Positions 1 through 6,078 are shown, counted from the first letter of the stretch. The stretch is DNA of 6,078 bases from Chloroflexota bacterium (GCA_023406965.1 JAEXTI010000241.1:1-6078); one strand, 5' to 3'. The notes: a model not told the origin generated them from the sequence alone. Numbers and translations are program-made.

Positions 1-21
1 CAATCCTGGGATCAGTTCCAT
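1..21 (-). other. Possible first codons of a further minus-strand gene (cut by window edge)
   Basis: An ATG at position 21 on the minus strand opens a frame reading MELIPGL to the left edge without a stop. It lies about 16 bases past the TATAAT-like element and has no clear Shine-Dalgarno site before it. Seven codons cannot establish a gene. It is listed only so that the left edge is described. The rest of the 46-base end shows no convincing terminator hairpin with a U-tract. Confidence 0.15.
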
Positions 22-37
22 AAGGGTATCTGTAGAA

Positions 38-46
38 ATTATAGCA
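38..46 (-). promoter_or_regulatory. Possible extended -10 promoter element beyond the dipeptidase gene
   Basis: Immediately after the dipeptidase stop the minus strand reads TGCTATAAT, a perfect -10 hexamer with the TGN extension. No good -35 hexamer lies 16-18 bases upstream, where the sequence is the GC-rich end of the dipeptidase gene. If real, transcription would start near position 31 and drive whatever lies left of the window. A perfect hexamer in so short an AT-rich gap can occur by chance, so this is tentative. Confidence 0.3.
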
Positions 47-1375
47 TCATTCGGGCAAATGGGCCGCGCGGTTCCAGCCTCGCCAGGCTGACCTGTAGTA
101 AAAGCGTACCCCCACGGCAGAAGCCAATCCGTCCACGCGCTTCAACCAATCCGCTTCAGCCTGGTCGGCCTCCGCAAAGCACGCAGATGTCAATGCGCGG
201 CGCTCTTCCAGTCCAGCGCCAACCGCCCCTGCCGCCTGGATAAACCGCCCCTCCATCGCGTCACGCTGGTCCGCAAAAATATTCAGGCGAGCAGGCAGGT
301 CCTGAATCACCATCCGGTGCAGTTGTTCGTGCCGCCACCAGCGGCAGGCGGGGTCAAACCGGGCAGTCAAGGGCGGCTCTCCTCCCGGCAAACCGCTATC
401 CATCCAAACCGGTTTGAATACCGATGTGCAGGGTGCCGCCGTAGCGCTGGCCCAATAAGTATGCCGGTCTGAGGCCAGGTGCGCAACCAGCGACCCGACC
501 GACTGGCTGCCGCGCACGGGCCCAAACCCGGCGTGCATGCACACCTGGCTGCCGGTCAAGGCTGCGTCTGGTCGGTACGCAGCCGCGCCATCCGTGCCAT
601 GAGCCCGCAGCATGGCCATCGCCCGCGCCGAAGTCACTCCACCCTGTTGCTCCGCTGCCAGGGCAGTGGTGCATGCGCGCCGGTCCGCCGCTGCGCTCAT
701 GCGCGTGTACAGGAAATCGGAATAGCACCGCGCAAAATCAAAATCCTCGCGCCCGCGGCACCATTTTTTGTCCACGGCAGTCTTCACCAAGTCTTCCGAA
801 GCCAGATCAAACTCGTTGCCAATGGTCAGGCGGTTTGAAATGGCATAAAAACCATCCACGCGCCTGGCTGCCCAATGCGGCCCGGCCGTTTCCAGCACCC
901 ACGCCTCACCAGGGTCTGCCAGCAAGAAGCTGTTGTGGTAATAGAAGCCATGCGTCAGGCCGCAATTACCACCCTGCCCAAACTCAGCTAGCAACGCGGT
1001 AATCACCTGCAAAGCTTCTTTGGCTGTCGCGCCGCGCTCCAATCCCAAACGCAGCAGATCCATCCCTGTCAGGCCGCCCTGTTTTTGATACGGGATGCGC
1101 GTGAATACCGCCTCGTTACCAATCACCACCCCGTGCTCGTTGGCTCCCATCTCCGCCCCCCACATCCAACAAGGCCGCGACAACAGCACCGCGTGGGTGC
1201 GTTCCACCTGCGGGATTTCGATGTAGGTGCATTTCAGGCGGCTACCCGGCAAATAATCTGCCGCAGGGTGAATCTCCAAAGCCTGTGCCTCGTTTGGCTC
1301 CCGATCCGAATTCTTTCCAAAAATGACGGAACCGTCCGCCGATCTTGCGCCCATGACAACGAAGGTATCGCACAT
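47..1375 (-). CDS. Secernin-like dipeptidase, peptidase family C69 (Ntn-hydrolase fold)
   Basis: The 442-residue product matches secernins and bacterial C69 dipeptidases along its length. It opens MCDTFVV with Cys at position 2, the expected N-terminal nucleophile once Met is removed. Further family motifs are FGKNSDREPNEAQ (19-31), SRPCWMWGAEMGANEHGV (66-83), GNEAVFTR (86-93), GMDLLRLGLERG (104-115), GQGGN (133-137), EAWVLET (157-163) and SNRLT (180-184). SVGSLV (292-297) and TSVFKP (317-322) come in the C-terminal half. The GAEMGANEHGV and MDL.RLGLERG.TAKEAL stretches are nearly those I recall from animal secernin-1. There is no signal peptide, and the Cys must be exposed, so it probably acts in the cytoplasm. 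C69 enzymes cleave dipeptides, but many secernins have no proven peptidase activity, so the substrate is uncertain. It is the last complete gene of the cluster and looks full length. Confidence 0.92.
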   Translation of the reverse strand: MCDTFVVMGARSADGSVIFGKNSDREPNEAQALEIHPAADYLPGSRLKCTYIEIPQVERTHAVLLSRPCWMWGAEMGANEHGVVIGNEAVFTRIPYQKQGGLTGMDLLRLGLERGATAKEALQVITALLAEFGQGGNCGLTHGFYYHNSFLLADPGEAWVLETAGPHWAARRVDGFYAISNRLTIGNEFDLASEDLVKTAVDKKWCRGREDFDFARCYSDFLYTRMSAAADRRACTTALAAEQQGGVTSARAMAMLRAHGTDGAAAYRPDAALTGSQVCMHAGFGPVRGSQSVGSLVAHLASDRHTYWASATAAPCTSVFKPVWMDSGLPGGEPPLTARFDPACRWWRHEQLHRMVIQDLPARLNIFADQRDAMEGRFIQAAGAVGAGLEERRALTSACFAEADQAEADWLKRVDGLASAVGVRFYYRSAWRGWNRAAHLPE

Positions 1376-1378
1376 CGT

Positions 1379-2485
1379 TCAGCTCCTTTTCATTTTCAAT
1401 TCCAGATCGACCGTTGTCCCCTGGCCCACCCGGCTTGTCAGATTCACTTTGCCCCCATAAAGATCCACCAGTTTTTGTACCAGCATCCAGCCCAAACCGG
1501 TGTGCGTCTCAACGAAGCGCAGCCGGTCAAATTCTGCCTGGCGCACCAAATTCGCCGCCTGCTCGGGGTACATGCCCCGCCCGTTATCCGCCACTTGCAA
1601 GTGATAAACATGGCCTTCCTTGACCCGCCCCAAAACACTGACCGCAGAGCCAGGCTCCGAATAGAGAAAGGCGTTATCCAACAACGCTTCCACCAATTTC
1701 TCCAAATGGTCGCGGTGGATCATCAAGCAAGCCTCGTCAACCTGTATTCGCAAGTCGCTCTCCCGATTGTGTTTGCGGGCGGTGATCTTGCTGACTCCCT
1801 CAATCTCCCATCCGGCCTGTTCCACCACGCTCTGCAAAAGCTGATCCTTTCTCCCGGCATCTGCCACAGCCAGATCCAGATCGGTGATCTGCAAATAGTT
1901 TTCGAGCGACTCGATCAACCGTCGCGCCGCCCGGGCAATGCTTTCAGCCGTGACCCGCACCTGTTCCGGATCACTACGCACCACCGAATTCGAGCCTAGC
2001 GTTTCCGCTGCCCCCAAAATCAGGCTCAGTGGGGTGAGAAAATCCTCGGGGATGCGCGTGGTCAGGCGAGTTTGCATGCTTGAAACCGCCCGGCGCATTT
2101 GTTGAACGGCCTCGCTGCGCTTCCCCAGGCGCTCTTCCACAGCATTCAGAATTTCCAGGCGTGAAAACGGTTTGGTCACATAATCGTCAGCACCCAGTTC
2201 CATACCCGTGCGCTGATTCTTGCGATCTCCCAAAGCGGTCAGGAAAATGAATGGGATAAAAGCCGTCGCTGGGTCCTGCGCCAAACGCGCCAGAACGCCA
2301 AACCCGTCCAGTTGCGGCATTAAAACGTCGCAAATAATCAAGTCTGGCAGCTCGTTCCACGCGGCGCGCACACCCTCTTCTCCATCCCGCGCCACAACGC
2401 ACTGATACCCTTCTGCCTCCAGAAGTTCGACAAGGTTCAGGCGAACCGGTTCTTCGTCTTCTATCACCAGAATTTTCTCGGACAA
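1379..2485 (-). CDS. Response regulator: receiver domain fused to a histidine-kinase-like module lacking the phospho-accepting His
   Basis: The TTG start at 2485 is chosen because the receiver begins there (SEKILVIEDEEP) and an AAGAGGA site sits 5 bases upstream. An ATG at 2554 in the same frame would overlap the kinase gene by 59 bases and add a 23-residue basic, non-family leader. The product is 368 residues. The receiver (1 to about 120) is intact: acidic pair D10/E11, phospho-Asp D53 in CDVLMP, T83 and K105 in TKPF. A HisKA-like helical region (about 140-200) reads IPEDFLTPLSLILG where relatives have PHE(F/L)xTPL, so E147 replaces the His. The ATPase domain keeps ALLDNA (267-272), DNGRGM (300-305) and TGLGW (329-333), but the usual N-box Lys is Leu (L274). 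ATP binding is plausible; autophosphorylation at the usual site is not. No DNA-binding output domain is present. The neighbouring 800-residue kinase is its probable phosphodonor. The output mechanism is unknown. Confidence 0.93.
   Translation of the reverse strand: MSEKILVIEDEEPVRLNLVELLEAEGYQCVVARDGEEGVRAAWNELPDLIICDVLMPQLDGFGVLARLAQDPATAFIPFIFLTALGDRKNQRTGMELGADDYVTKPFSRLEILNAVEERLGKRSEAVQQMRRAVSSMQTRLTTRIPEDFLTPLSLILGAAETLGSNSVVRSDPEQVRVTAESIARAARRLIESLENYLQITDLDLAVADAGRKDQLLQSVVEQAGWEIEGVSKITARKHNRESDLRIQVDEACLMIHRDHLEKLVEALLDNAFLYSEPGSAVSVLGRVKEGHVYHLQVADNGRGMYPEQAANLVRQAEFDRLRFVETHTGLGWMLVQKLVDLYGGKVNLTSRVGQGTTVDLELKMKRS
1383..1387 (-). promoter_or_regulatory. Ribosome binding site of the secernin-type dipeptidase
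   Basis: The minus strand reads AAAAGGAGCTGAACGATG. AGGAG lies within the last codons of the response regulator gene (AAA AGG AGC TGA), and the ATG comes 7 bases after it. The two genes are therefore only 3 bases apart and probably coupled. The site fixes the ATG at 1375, which places the catalytic Cys at position 2 as the family requires. Confidence 0.7.
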
Positions 2486-2490
2486 GGTGA

Positions 2491-2497
2491 TCCTCTT
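2491..2497 (-). promoter_or_regulatory. Ribosome binding site for the TTG-started response regulator
   Basis: On the minus strand the bases read TAAGAGGATCACCTTG. The TAA is the stop of the sensor kinase gene, AAGAGGA is the Shine-Dalgarno match, and TTG follows after 5 bases. The site overlaps the stop codon, so terminating ribosomes could re-initiate and keep the two signalling proteins in fixed proportion. This site decides the start: no comparable site was relied on for the upstream ATG at 2554, which lies inside the kinase gene. Confidence 0.8.
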
Positions 2498-4898
2498 ACG
2501 CCGGGAATCGGACCAAAACCGACGTCCCAGCACCCACTTCGCTAGAAACGTCAATCGAGCCCTGCATTAATTCTAGTGATTTCTTCACAATCATCAAGCC
2601 CAAACCGTTACCAGGAATATCCGCGACATTCTTGCCCCTGAAGAAGGGGTCGAATAACTTTGCTTGTTCATCCTGCGGAATCCCAACACCTTGATCGGAT
2701 ACACGCAAATTTGCATATTGATCTTCCACCCAGGCCGTCACCTGTACGGTGCTTCCCGGCGCGGAATACTTGATGGCGTTGGAAAGCAAGTTGTCCAGGA
2801 CTCTGCGTAATAATTCCTCATCCGTGCGGACCATGATCTCGGGCTGCACCGGCGAAAAATGGATCAAATGGCTGCCCTTGATGTTCAGGGCAAAATCATC
2901 CAGGACTCGTTTACAGAAGGCCACCAGTTCTGTGTCCGTGCGTTGAAGTTCCTTCAAACTTTCCAATTGGCTCAACTGCAAAATGCCCCCCAGGAGGATT
3001 TCCATGCGTTTCACCGCCTCCTGGATGCGTTTGAGGTGCGTGCCCCGTTTTTCCGGGCCCCAACTCTCCCCATAATGCTCCAGCAGTTCCGCCGAAGATA
3101 GGATGGTGCTCAATGGTGTCCGGAACTGGTGAGACGTCATCGAAAACAGATTGGAGCGCATTTCACCCAGTTGCTTTTCCCGGTCAAAAGAAAGCTCCAG
3201 ACGCGCTTCATACTCCTTCTGTTTTGAGATATCCCGGGCAATCGAGGAAAAATACTGTAAGTTTCCTTCCGTGTCTCGGTGCGCCAAAATCACCTGAGAA
3301 ATCGGAATACTCCGCCCTCCCTCGAACACCAGTGTCGTCTCGCCCTGCCAAAAACCAAATTCAAGAACATGCGGCGTAACCACTTGCCGGACATGTTCCC
3401 TCATCTCTGGTGTGTAAAACTGGTACACAGAATATTCGGACACACTCTCTATTTCGTTCAGTCCCAACACCTTCCGCCCGGCTTTATTTATATACCGCAT
3501 TCGCCCACCCACATCCGCCATCACCACGATATCGGGAGTTTCCCAGATAATCTCATTGAGGCGTTGGGACGAACTTTCAATTGCCTGCCGGAAGCTAATT
3601 TCATTCATCAACTCGCGGTTGATCGCATCCTGCTCAGCCACAGCTTCCAAAACGCGCCCTTCCAACTCTGTATTCAGTTGCGCGTAACGCTCCTCGGCTT
3701 GGGCTTGTTCTGTAATATCTTGCGCCAGCAGCAAGAATCCGGCTTGCCCGGCCAGGTCAAAAAAGTCCAGCGAAAGTTTAACGCACCGCACCCAGCGATC
3801 CATGGTGAGCACCGGTGTTTCGATAATGAATGGGCCGGATTGGCGAGAGACGCGCTCGAATGCATCTTTAACCGCCTCATCACTGGTAAACAACTTTACA
3901 TCGATAAGGCTCTTTCCCGTCAATGATTCCTGAGCGATACCGGTAATTTTGGCCAGCCCTTCGTTTGCCTGCACAATCCTGCCGTCGGGGCGCGAAAGGA
4001 TGGCAATCCCGATCATCGAGGTGTTGAACACCCTGGCAAAGCGCTGTTCCAGCACCCTCAATTCCTGCGCTTGCTGGTAGAACTCCGATATATCCAGGCC
4101 CATTGCAATGATATATCCGACCTTTCCGGTGTCATCCAACAGAGCAGTATTTGACCATTCTATGCGCAGTTCCTTGCCCTCTCGCGTCAACCAGGAATTC
4201 TGATGCTGGTTCTGAGTCGAGTTGTTTCGCAAGTCGCTTAACACTCCCATCACCTCATCCAATTCCTCAGGCAGCAGGAATACCTCTGAAACCTTTCGAC
4301 CGGCCACTTCAGCCAGAGGATATCCGGTGGCAGATTCGCATTTCCGGTTCAAAAACACGATATTTCCATCTGGCGTCAACACAACGACCAAAGCATCCAG
4401 CGTATCCAGGAGCCGCTCGACAAAAACCAGGCTGGTTTTATCTGCCCGCAAAAAGCGGGGAATACCGCTCAGGCCTTCAAAGGCATAATCATCCTGCGCC
4501 TCACCCTGGCGTTGTGTCGCATGCTGACATATCTCAGGGAAAAATGACTCCAGACATTCCGGCAGCAAGATTCGCGCATCCGCCAACGGAATCACCCGGT
4601 CTGCGCCAAGATTGTTCAGTTGCAGCACCAAGTCCGGGAAGAAATCATCGGTCACAGCCACAATGGGCTGATAGGCATGGTACAGCAAGCGCGAAGACAG
4701 GAATACTCCTATCCATTCCGCCCCAGCAGTATGCCGCAATAGGATCAGGTCGCAATCGGCAACCCGCGAGAGATGCTCCAGCTCGCTCGGATCATGTAAG
4801 CGAACATCGATCAGCGGACAGGTTCCATGCAGCAGGCCCACCAACCCGGCCTGTTCTGCTGGAGAAAACCCCATCAAACAGATTTTTAATGCCCGCAT
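2496..4898 (-). CDS. Soluble multi-PAS sensor histidine kinase with a degenerate N-terminal receiver-like domain
   Basis: The 800-residue protein has no signal peptide or membrane segment, so it should sense in the cytoplasm. Residues 1 to about 125 resemble a receiver fold but lack the acidic pocket and phospho-Asp. Three PAS domains follow at roughly 158-272, 283-398 and 442-560, with a probable coiled coil at about 396-450 between the second and third. No LOV-type flavin-binding Cys motif is evident, so the ligand cannot be read from sequence. The HisKA domain (about 578-650) carries SHQFRTPLS with the phospho-accepting H590; the next residue is Gln (Q591) rather than the commoner Glu. The ATPase domain has N-box LDNLLSNAIKYS (701-712), G1 DQGVGI (735-740), LFDPFFRG and G2 GNGLGL (763-768), and ends with GAGTSV, so it should autophosphorylate. 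The start follows an AGGAGGGG site 27 bases after cmk. The likely partner is the receiver protein 10 bases downstream. Confidence 0.95.
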   Translation of the reverse strand: MRALKICLMGFSPAEQAGLVGLLHGTCPLIDVRLHDPSELEHLSRVADCDLILLRHTAGAEWIGVFLSSRLLYHAYQPIVAVTDDFFPDLVLQLNNLGADRVIPLADARILLPECLESFFPEICQHATQRQGEAQDDYAFEGLSGIPRFLRADKTSLVFVERLLDTLDALVVVLTPDGNIVFLNRKCESATGYPLAEVAGRKVSEVFLLPEELDEVMGVLSDLRNNSTQNQHQNSWLTREGKELRIEWSNTALLDDTGKVGYIIAMGLDISEFYQQAQELRVLEQRFARVFNTSMIGIAILSRPDGRIVQANEGLAKITGIAQESLTGKSLIDVKLFTSDEAVKDAFERVSRQSGPFIIETPVLTMDRWVRCVKLSLDFFDLAGQAGFLLLAQDITEQAQAEERYAQLNTELEGRVLEAVAEQDAINRELMNEISFRQAIESSSQRLNEIIWETPDIVVMADVGGRMRYINKAGRKVLGLNEIESVSEYSVYQFYTPEMREHVRQVVTPHVLEFGFWQGETTLVFEGGRSIPISQVILAHRDTEGNLQYFSSIARDISKQKEYEARLELSFDREKQLGEMRSNLFSMTSHQFRTPLSTILSSAELLEHYGESWGPEKRGTHLKRIQEAVKRMEILLGGILQLSQLESLKELQRTDTELVAFCKRVLDDFALNIKGSHLIHFSPVQPEIMVRTDEELLRRVLDNLLSNAIKYSAPGSTVQVTAWVEDQYANLRVSDQGVGIPQDEQAKLFDPFFRGKNVADIPGNGLGLMIVKKSLELMQGSIDVSSEVGAGTSVLVRFPA

Positions 4899-4900
4899 GT

Positions 4901-4908
4901 CCCCTCCT
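4901..4908 (-). promoter_or_regulatory. Strong ribosome binding site of the sensor kinase
   Basis: The minus strand reads ATAGGAGGGGACATG. The AGGAGG core is 4 bases before the ATG, a slightly short spacing. It lies in the 27-base gap after cmk, the widest gap between genes in the cluster, so the kinase has its own initiation signal rather than relying on coupling. No promoter is recognisable in the gap. Confidence 0.7.
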
Positions 4909-4925
4909 ATCCGCCGGCACTCAAC

Positions 4926-5600
4926 CTACTCAGCCAGTTGTCTGAGACGATCGATCACCTCTTCAATGCTCAGCCCGTCGGTATTGAGGATCACGGCGTC
5001 ATCGGCGGGCTTGAGCGGCGCCACCGCGCGCGAGGAATCAATCGCATCCCTGCGCTTCATCGAGGCGAGGATATCTTCATAATTGCCTCCCCGCCCGCGC
5101 TGTTGGTTTTCCACATAGCGCCGGCGAGCTCGCTCCTCAACAGAAGCATCCAGGTAAACCTTTAGATCCGCTTCTGGCAGCACTACCGTGCCGATATCGC
5201 GCCCCACCATCACCACCGAGCCGCGCTTGCCAATGCGCCGCTGCTGCACGGTCATGGCCTGCCGCACGCCGGGGTAAGCCGACACTTGCGATACATTCGC
5301 ATCCACACGGGCCGAGCGGATCATCCAGGTCACGTCCCGCCCATCCAAAAGCACATCACACTGCCTTCCATCCTGCATGCTGGCCGGGTTGACGTCAATT
5401 TGCACAGCCTCAGCCAGTTTCGTCACCTGGGCTTCGTTATCCACCGCCTGGAGGTGCTCCAGCGCTGCCAAAGTCACTGCCCGATACATGATTCCGGTGT
5501 CAAAAAACAGATAACCCAATTCTTTGGCCAATCGTTCTGCCACGGTTGATTTTCCCGACGCCGCCGGCCCGTCGATGGCAATGATGTTCGCTCGTGTCAT
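4926..5600 (-). CDS. cmk: Cytidylate kinase (CMP/dCMP kinase)
   Basis: The 224-residue product transfers the gamma-phosphate of ATP to CMP or dCMP in cytoplasmic pyrimidine nucleotide synthesis and salvage. It has the full bacterial Cmk signature. The P-loop GPAASGKST is at residues 11-19, followed by DTGIMYR at 34-40. The DGRDVT segment (86-91) and R96 fall in the CMP-binding region, and VSAYPGVR is at 106-113. GRDIGTVVLPEA lies at 133-144, the Arg-rich lid ERARRRY at 156-162, and KRRDAIDSSR at 182-191 with the conserved RD..D.SR pattern. The length is normal for the family. The ATG start is supported by a GGAAGG-type ribosome binding site that overlaps the TAG stop of the upstream gene, which suggests translational coupling. 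The sensor kinase gene starts 27 bases downstream. Nothing appears truncated or missing. The assignment is very secure. Confidence 0.97.
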   Translation of the reverse strand: MTRANIIAIDGPAASGKSTVAERLAKELGYLFFDTGIMYRAVTLAALEHLQAVDNEAQVTKLAEAVQIDVNPASMQDGRQCDVLLDGRDVTWMIRSARVDANVSQVSAYPGVRQAMTVQQRRIGKRGSVVMVGRDIGTVVLPEADLKVYLDASVEERARRRYVENQQRGRGGNYEDILASMKRRDAIDSSRAVAPLKPADDAVILNTDGLSIEEVIDRLRQLAE

Positions 5601-5604
5601 GACA

Positions 5605-5611
5605 CCTTCCT
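5605..5611 (-). promoter_or_regulatory. Ribosome binding site of cmk overlapping the upstream stop codon
   Basis: The minus strand reads TAGGAAGGTGTCATG. The TAG stop of the upstream gene provides the first bases of the purine-rich AGGAAGG site, and the cmk ATG follows after 4 bases. The overlap favours translational coupling and supports the chosen start. Confidence 0.65.
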
Positions 5612-6077
5612 ATTGCAACCCGGCAGCACTGTCATCCCCACCGGGGAACAGATCTGTGCGCACCCACAGGATAATTTGTTGATTATCGGTTAACGCAGTC
5701 CGGTAAGTAGACCAGATCAACCAATCTCTGCCCATCAGCAAGTCCCAAAAAGGCTTTTCCCACAAATAGAAATCCTGCCCCCGGTAAGGCGCGGTTTGCT
5801 CCATATTGAAATCTATGCCGGTAATCACAACCGCAGGCTGGGCGTTCGTTGGCAGGTCGGTCACATACGAAACACCCTCGAACTCCCGCAAGGCCCAGCG
5901 CAGCGCCTGAGATTGCGAACCAACCACCACAATATCCAACTGAGTGCTCAACGAGGGCTGCCAATCATTGAAGTTGCGCAGGGTAGTCAACAGAATTTCT
6001 TCTTGCGTGAAAGGCGGTCCGCTGCGCCAAAGTTCCATCTCTACCCGGCGCGAGGAAAGTCCCGCCCCGTTGAACAA
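5610..6077 (-). CDS. C-terminal part of an unidentified protein, possibly the soluble tail of a membrane glycosyltransferase-like protein (cut by window edge)
   Basis: This frame is open at the right edge and ends at a TAG stop, leaving about 155 residues. The first visible codon is TTG with no Shine-Dalgarno site in view, so it is more likely an internal Leu than a start, and the true N-terminus lies outside. No transmembrane segment is visible. The segment reads like an alpha/beta domain: a helix with QEEILLTTLRNFNDW, strands LDIVVVGS and PAVVITGID, a YRGQDFYLWEKPFWD stretch, and the terminal strand IILWVRTDLFPGG. The aromatic-rich YRGQDF...W pattern and the closing LWVRTDLF remind me of the C-terminal extracytoplasmic domain of large Chloroflexota GT-C/Agl23-like membrane proteins. 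That is recollection, not proof. It lies 9 bases upstream of cmk on the same strand, so it is probably co-transcribed. The reading frame is secure and the function is not. Confidence 0.6.
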   Translation of the reverse strand: MFNGAGLSSRRVEMELWRSGPPFTQEEILLTTLRNFNDWQPSLSTQLDIVVVGSQSQALRWALREFEGVSYVTDLPTNAQPAVVITGIDFNMEQTAPYRGQDFYLWEKPFWDLLMGRDWLIWSTYRTALTDNQQIILWVRTDLFPGGDDSAAGLQ

Positions 6078-6078
6078 A

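Noticed and set aside
3..12. Small inverted repeat ATCC-TG-GGAT at the left edge
   Set aside because: The 4-base arms with a 2-base loop and no following T-tract are too weak to call a terminator or operator.
479..1002. Overlapping plus-strand frames opposite the dipeptidase
   Set aside because: Their translations are rich in Arg, Ala, Pro and Cys with no family signature. The minus strand carries conserved secernin motifs throughout.
1085..1999. Long plus-strand open frame of 304 codons
   Set aside because: It lies wholly antisense to two well-supported genes and spans their junction. Its product is rich in His, Gln, Arg and Pro without any recognisable domain, as expected of a shadow frame opposite moderately GC-rich coding DNA.
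1379..2485. Possibility that the altered His site is a frameshift or pseudogene
   Set aside because: The frame is continuous through receiver, helical region and ATPase domain. Motifs on both sides are in the same frame, and the change is two adjacent codon substitutions.
3279..3926. Plus-strand open frame of 215 codons opposite PAS2 and PAS3
   Set aside because: The low-complexity His and Gln-rich translation has no motif, while the minus strand encodes continuous PAS domains.
4151..4945. Plus-strand open frame of 264 codons
   Set aside because: It is antisense to the kinase's N-terminal and first PAS regions and runs into the end of cmk. Its Pro, Ser and Arg-rich translation has no domain, and the opposite strand has clear family motifs.
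5683..5964. Second minus-strand frame of 93 codons inside the right-edge gene
   Set aside because: It is an alternative frame of the same strand. The longer frame runs to a stop positioned for coupling to cmk and has more protein-like composition.

Overview
The window holds one tightly packed cluster of five genes, all on the minus strand and so read from right to left. The gaps between them are 9, 27, 10 and 3 bases, which strongly suggests a single transcription unit. No stretch over 300 bases lacks a gene, and I see no rRNA, tRNA, CRISPR array, insertion sequence or sizeable repeat. The organism is a bacterium with moderately GC-rich DNA and purine-rich Shine-Dalgarno sites. The multi-PAS soluble kinase, the receiver protein with a kinase-like C-terminus, and the style of the right-edge protein remind me of Chloroflexota (Anaerolineae-like). 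That placement is inference from memory of family style, not from a marker gene.

In transcription order: (1) 6077-5610 is the C-terminal part of a protein cut by the right window edge, possibly the soluble tail of a large membrane glycosyltransferase-like protein. (2) 5600-4926 is cytidylate kinase (cmk), with all signature motifs. (3) 4898-2496 is an 800-residue soluble histidine kinase: a degenerate receiver-like domain, three PAS domains, then a complete HisKA and ATPase core. (4) 2485-1379 is a response regulator with an intact receiver joined to a histidine-kinase-like module whose phospho-accepting His is replaced by Glu; it most likely starts at a TTG codon. (5) 1375-47 is a secernin-type Ntn-hydrolase dipeptidase of family C69. 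The last 46 bases at the left edge carry an extended -10-like sequence on the minus strand and perhaps the first codons of another gene.

Genes 3 and 4 look like cognate partners: a sensor kinase with a dead receiver-like domain next to a live receiver fused to a kinase module without its His. The receiver protein has no DNA-binding or enzymatic output domain, so its output is probably protein-protein or allosteric. The link of this pair to cmk and to a secernin may be functional or may only reflect co-transcription. Apart from the modified signalling pair, I see nothing that clearly amounts to a new system.
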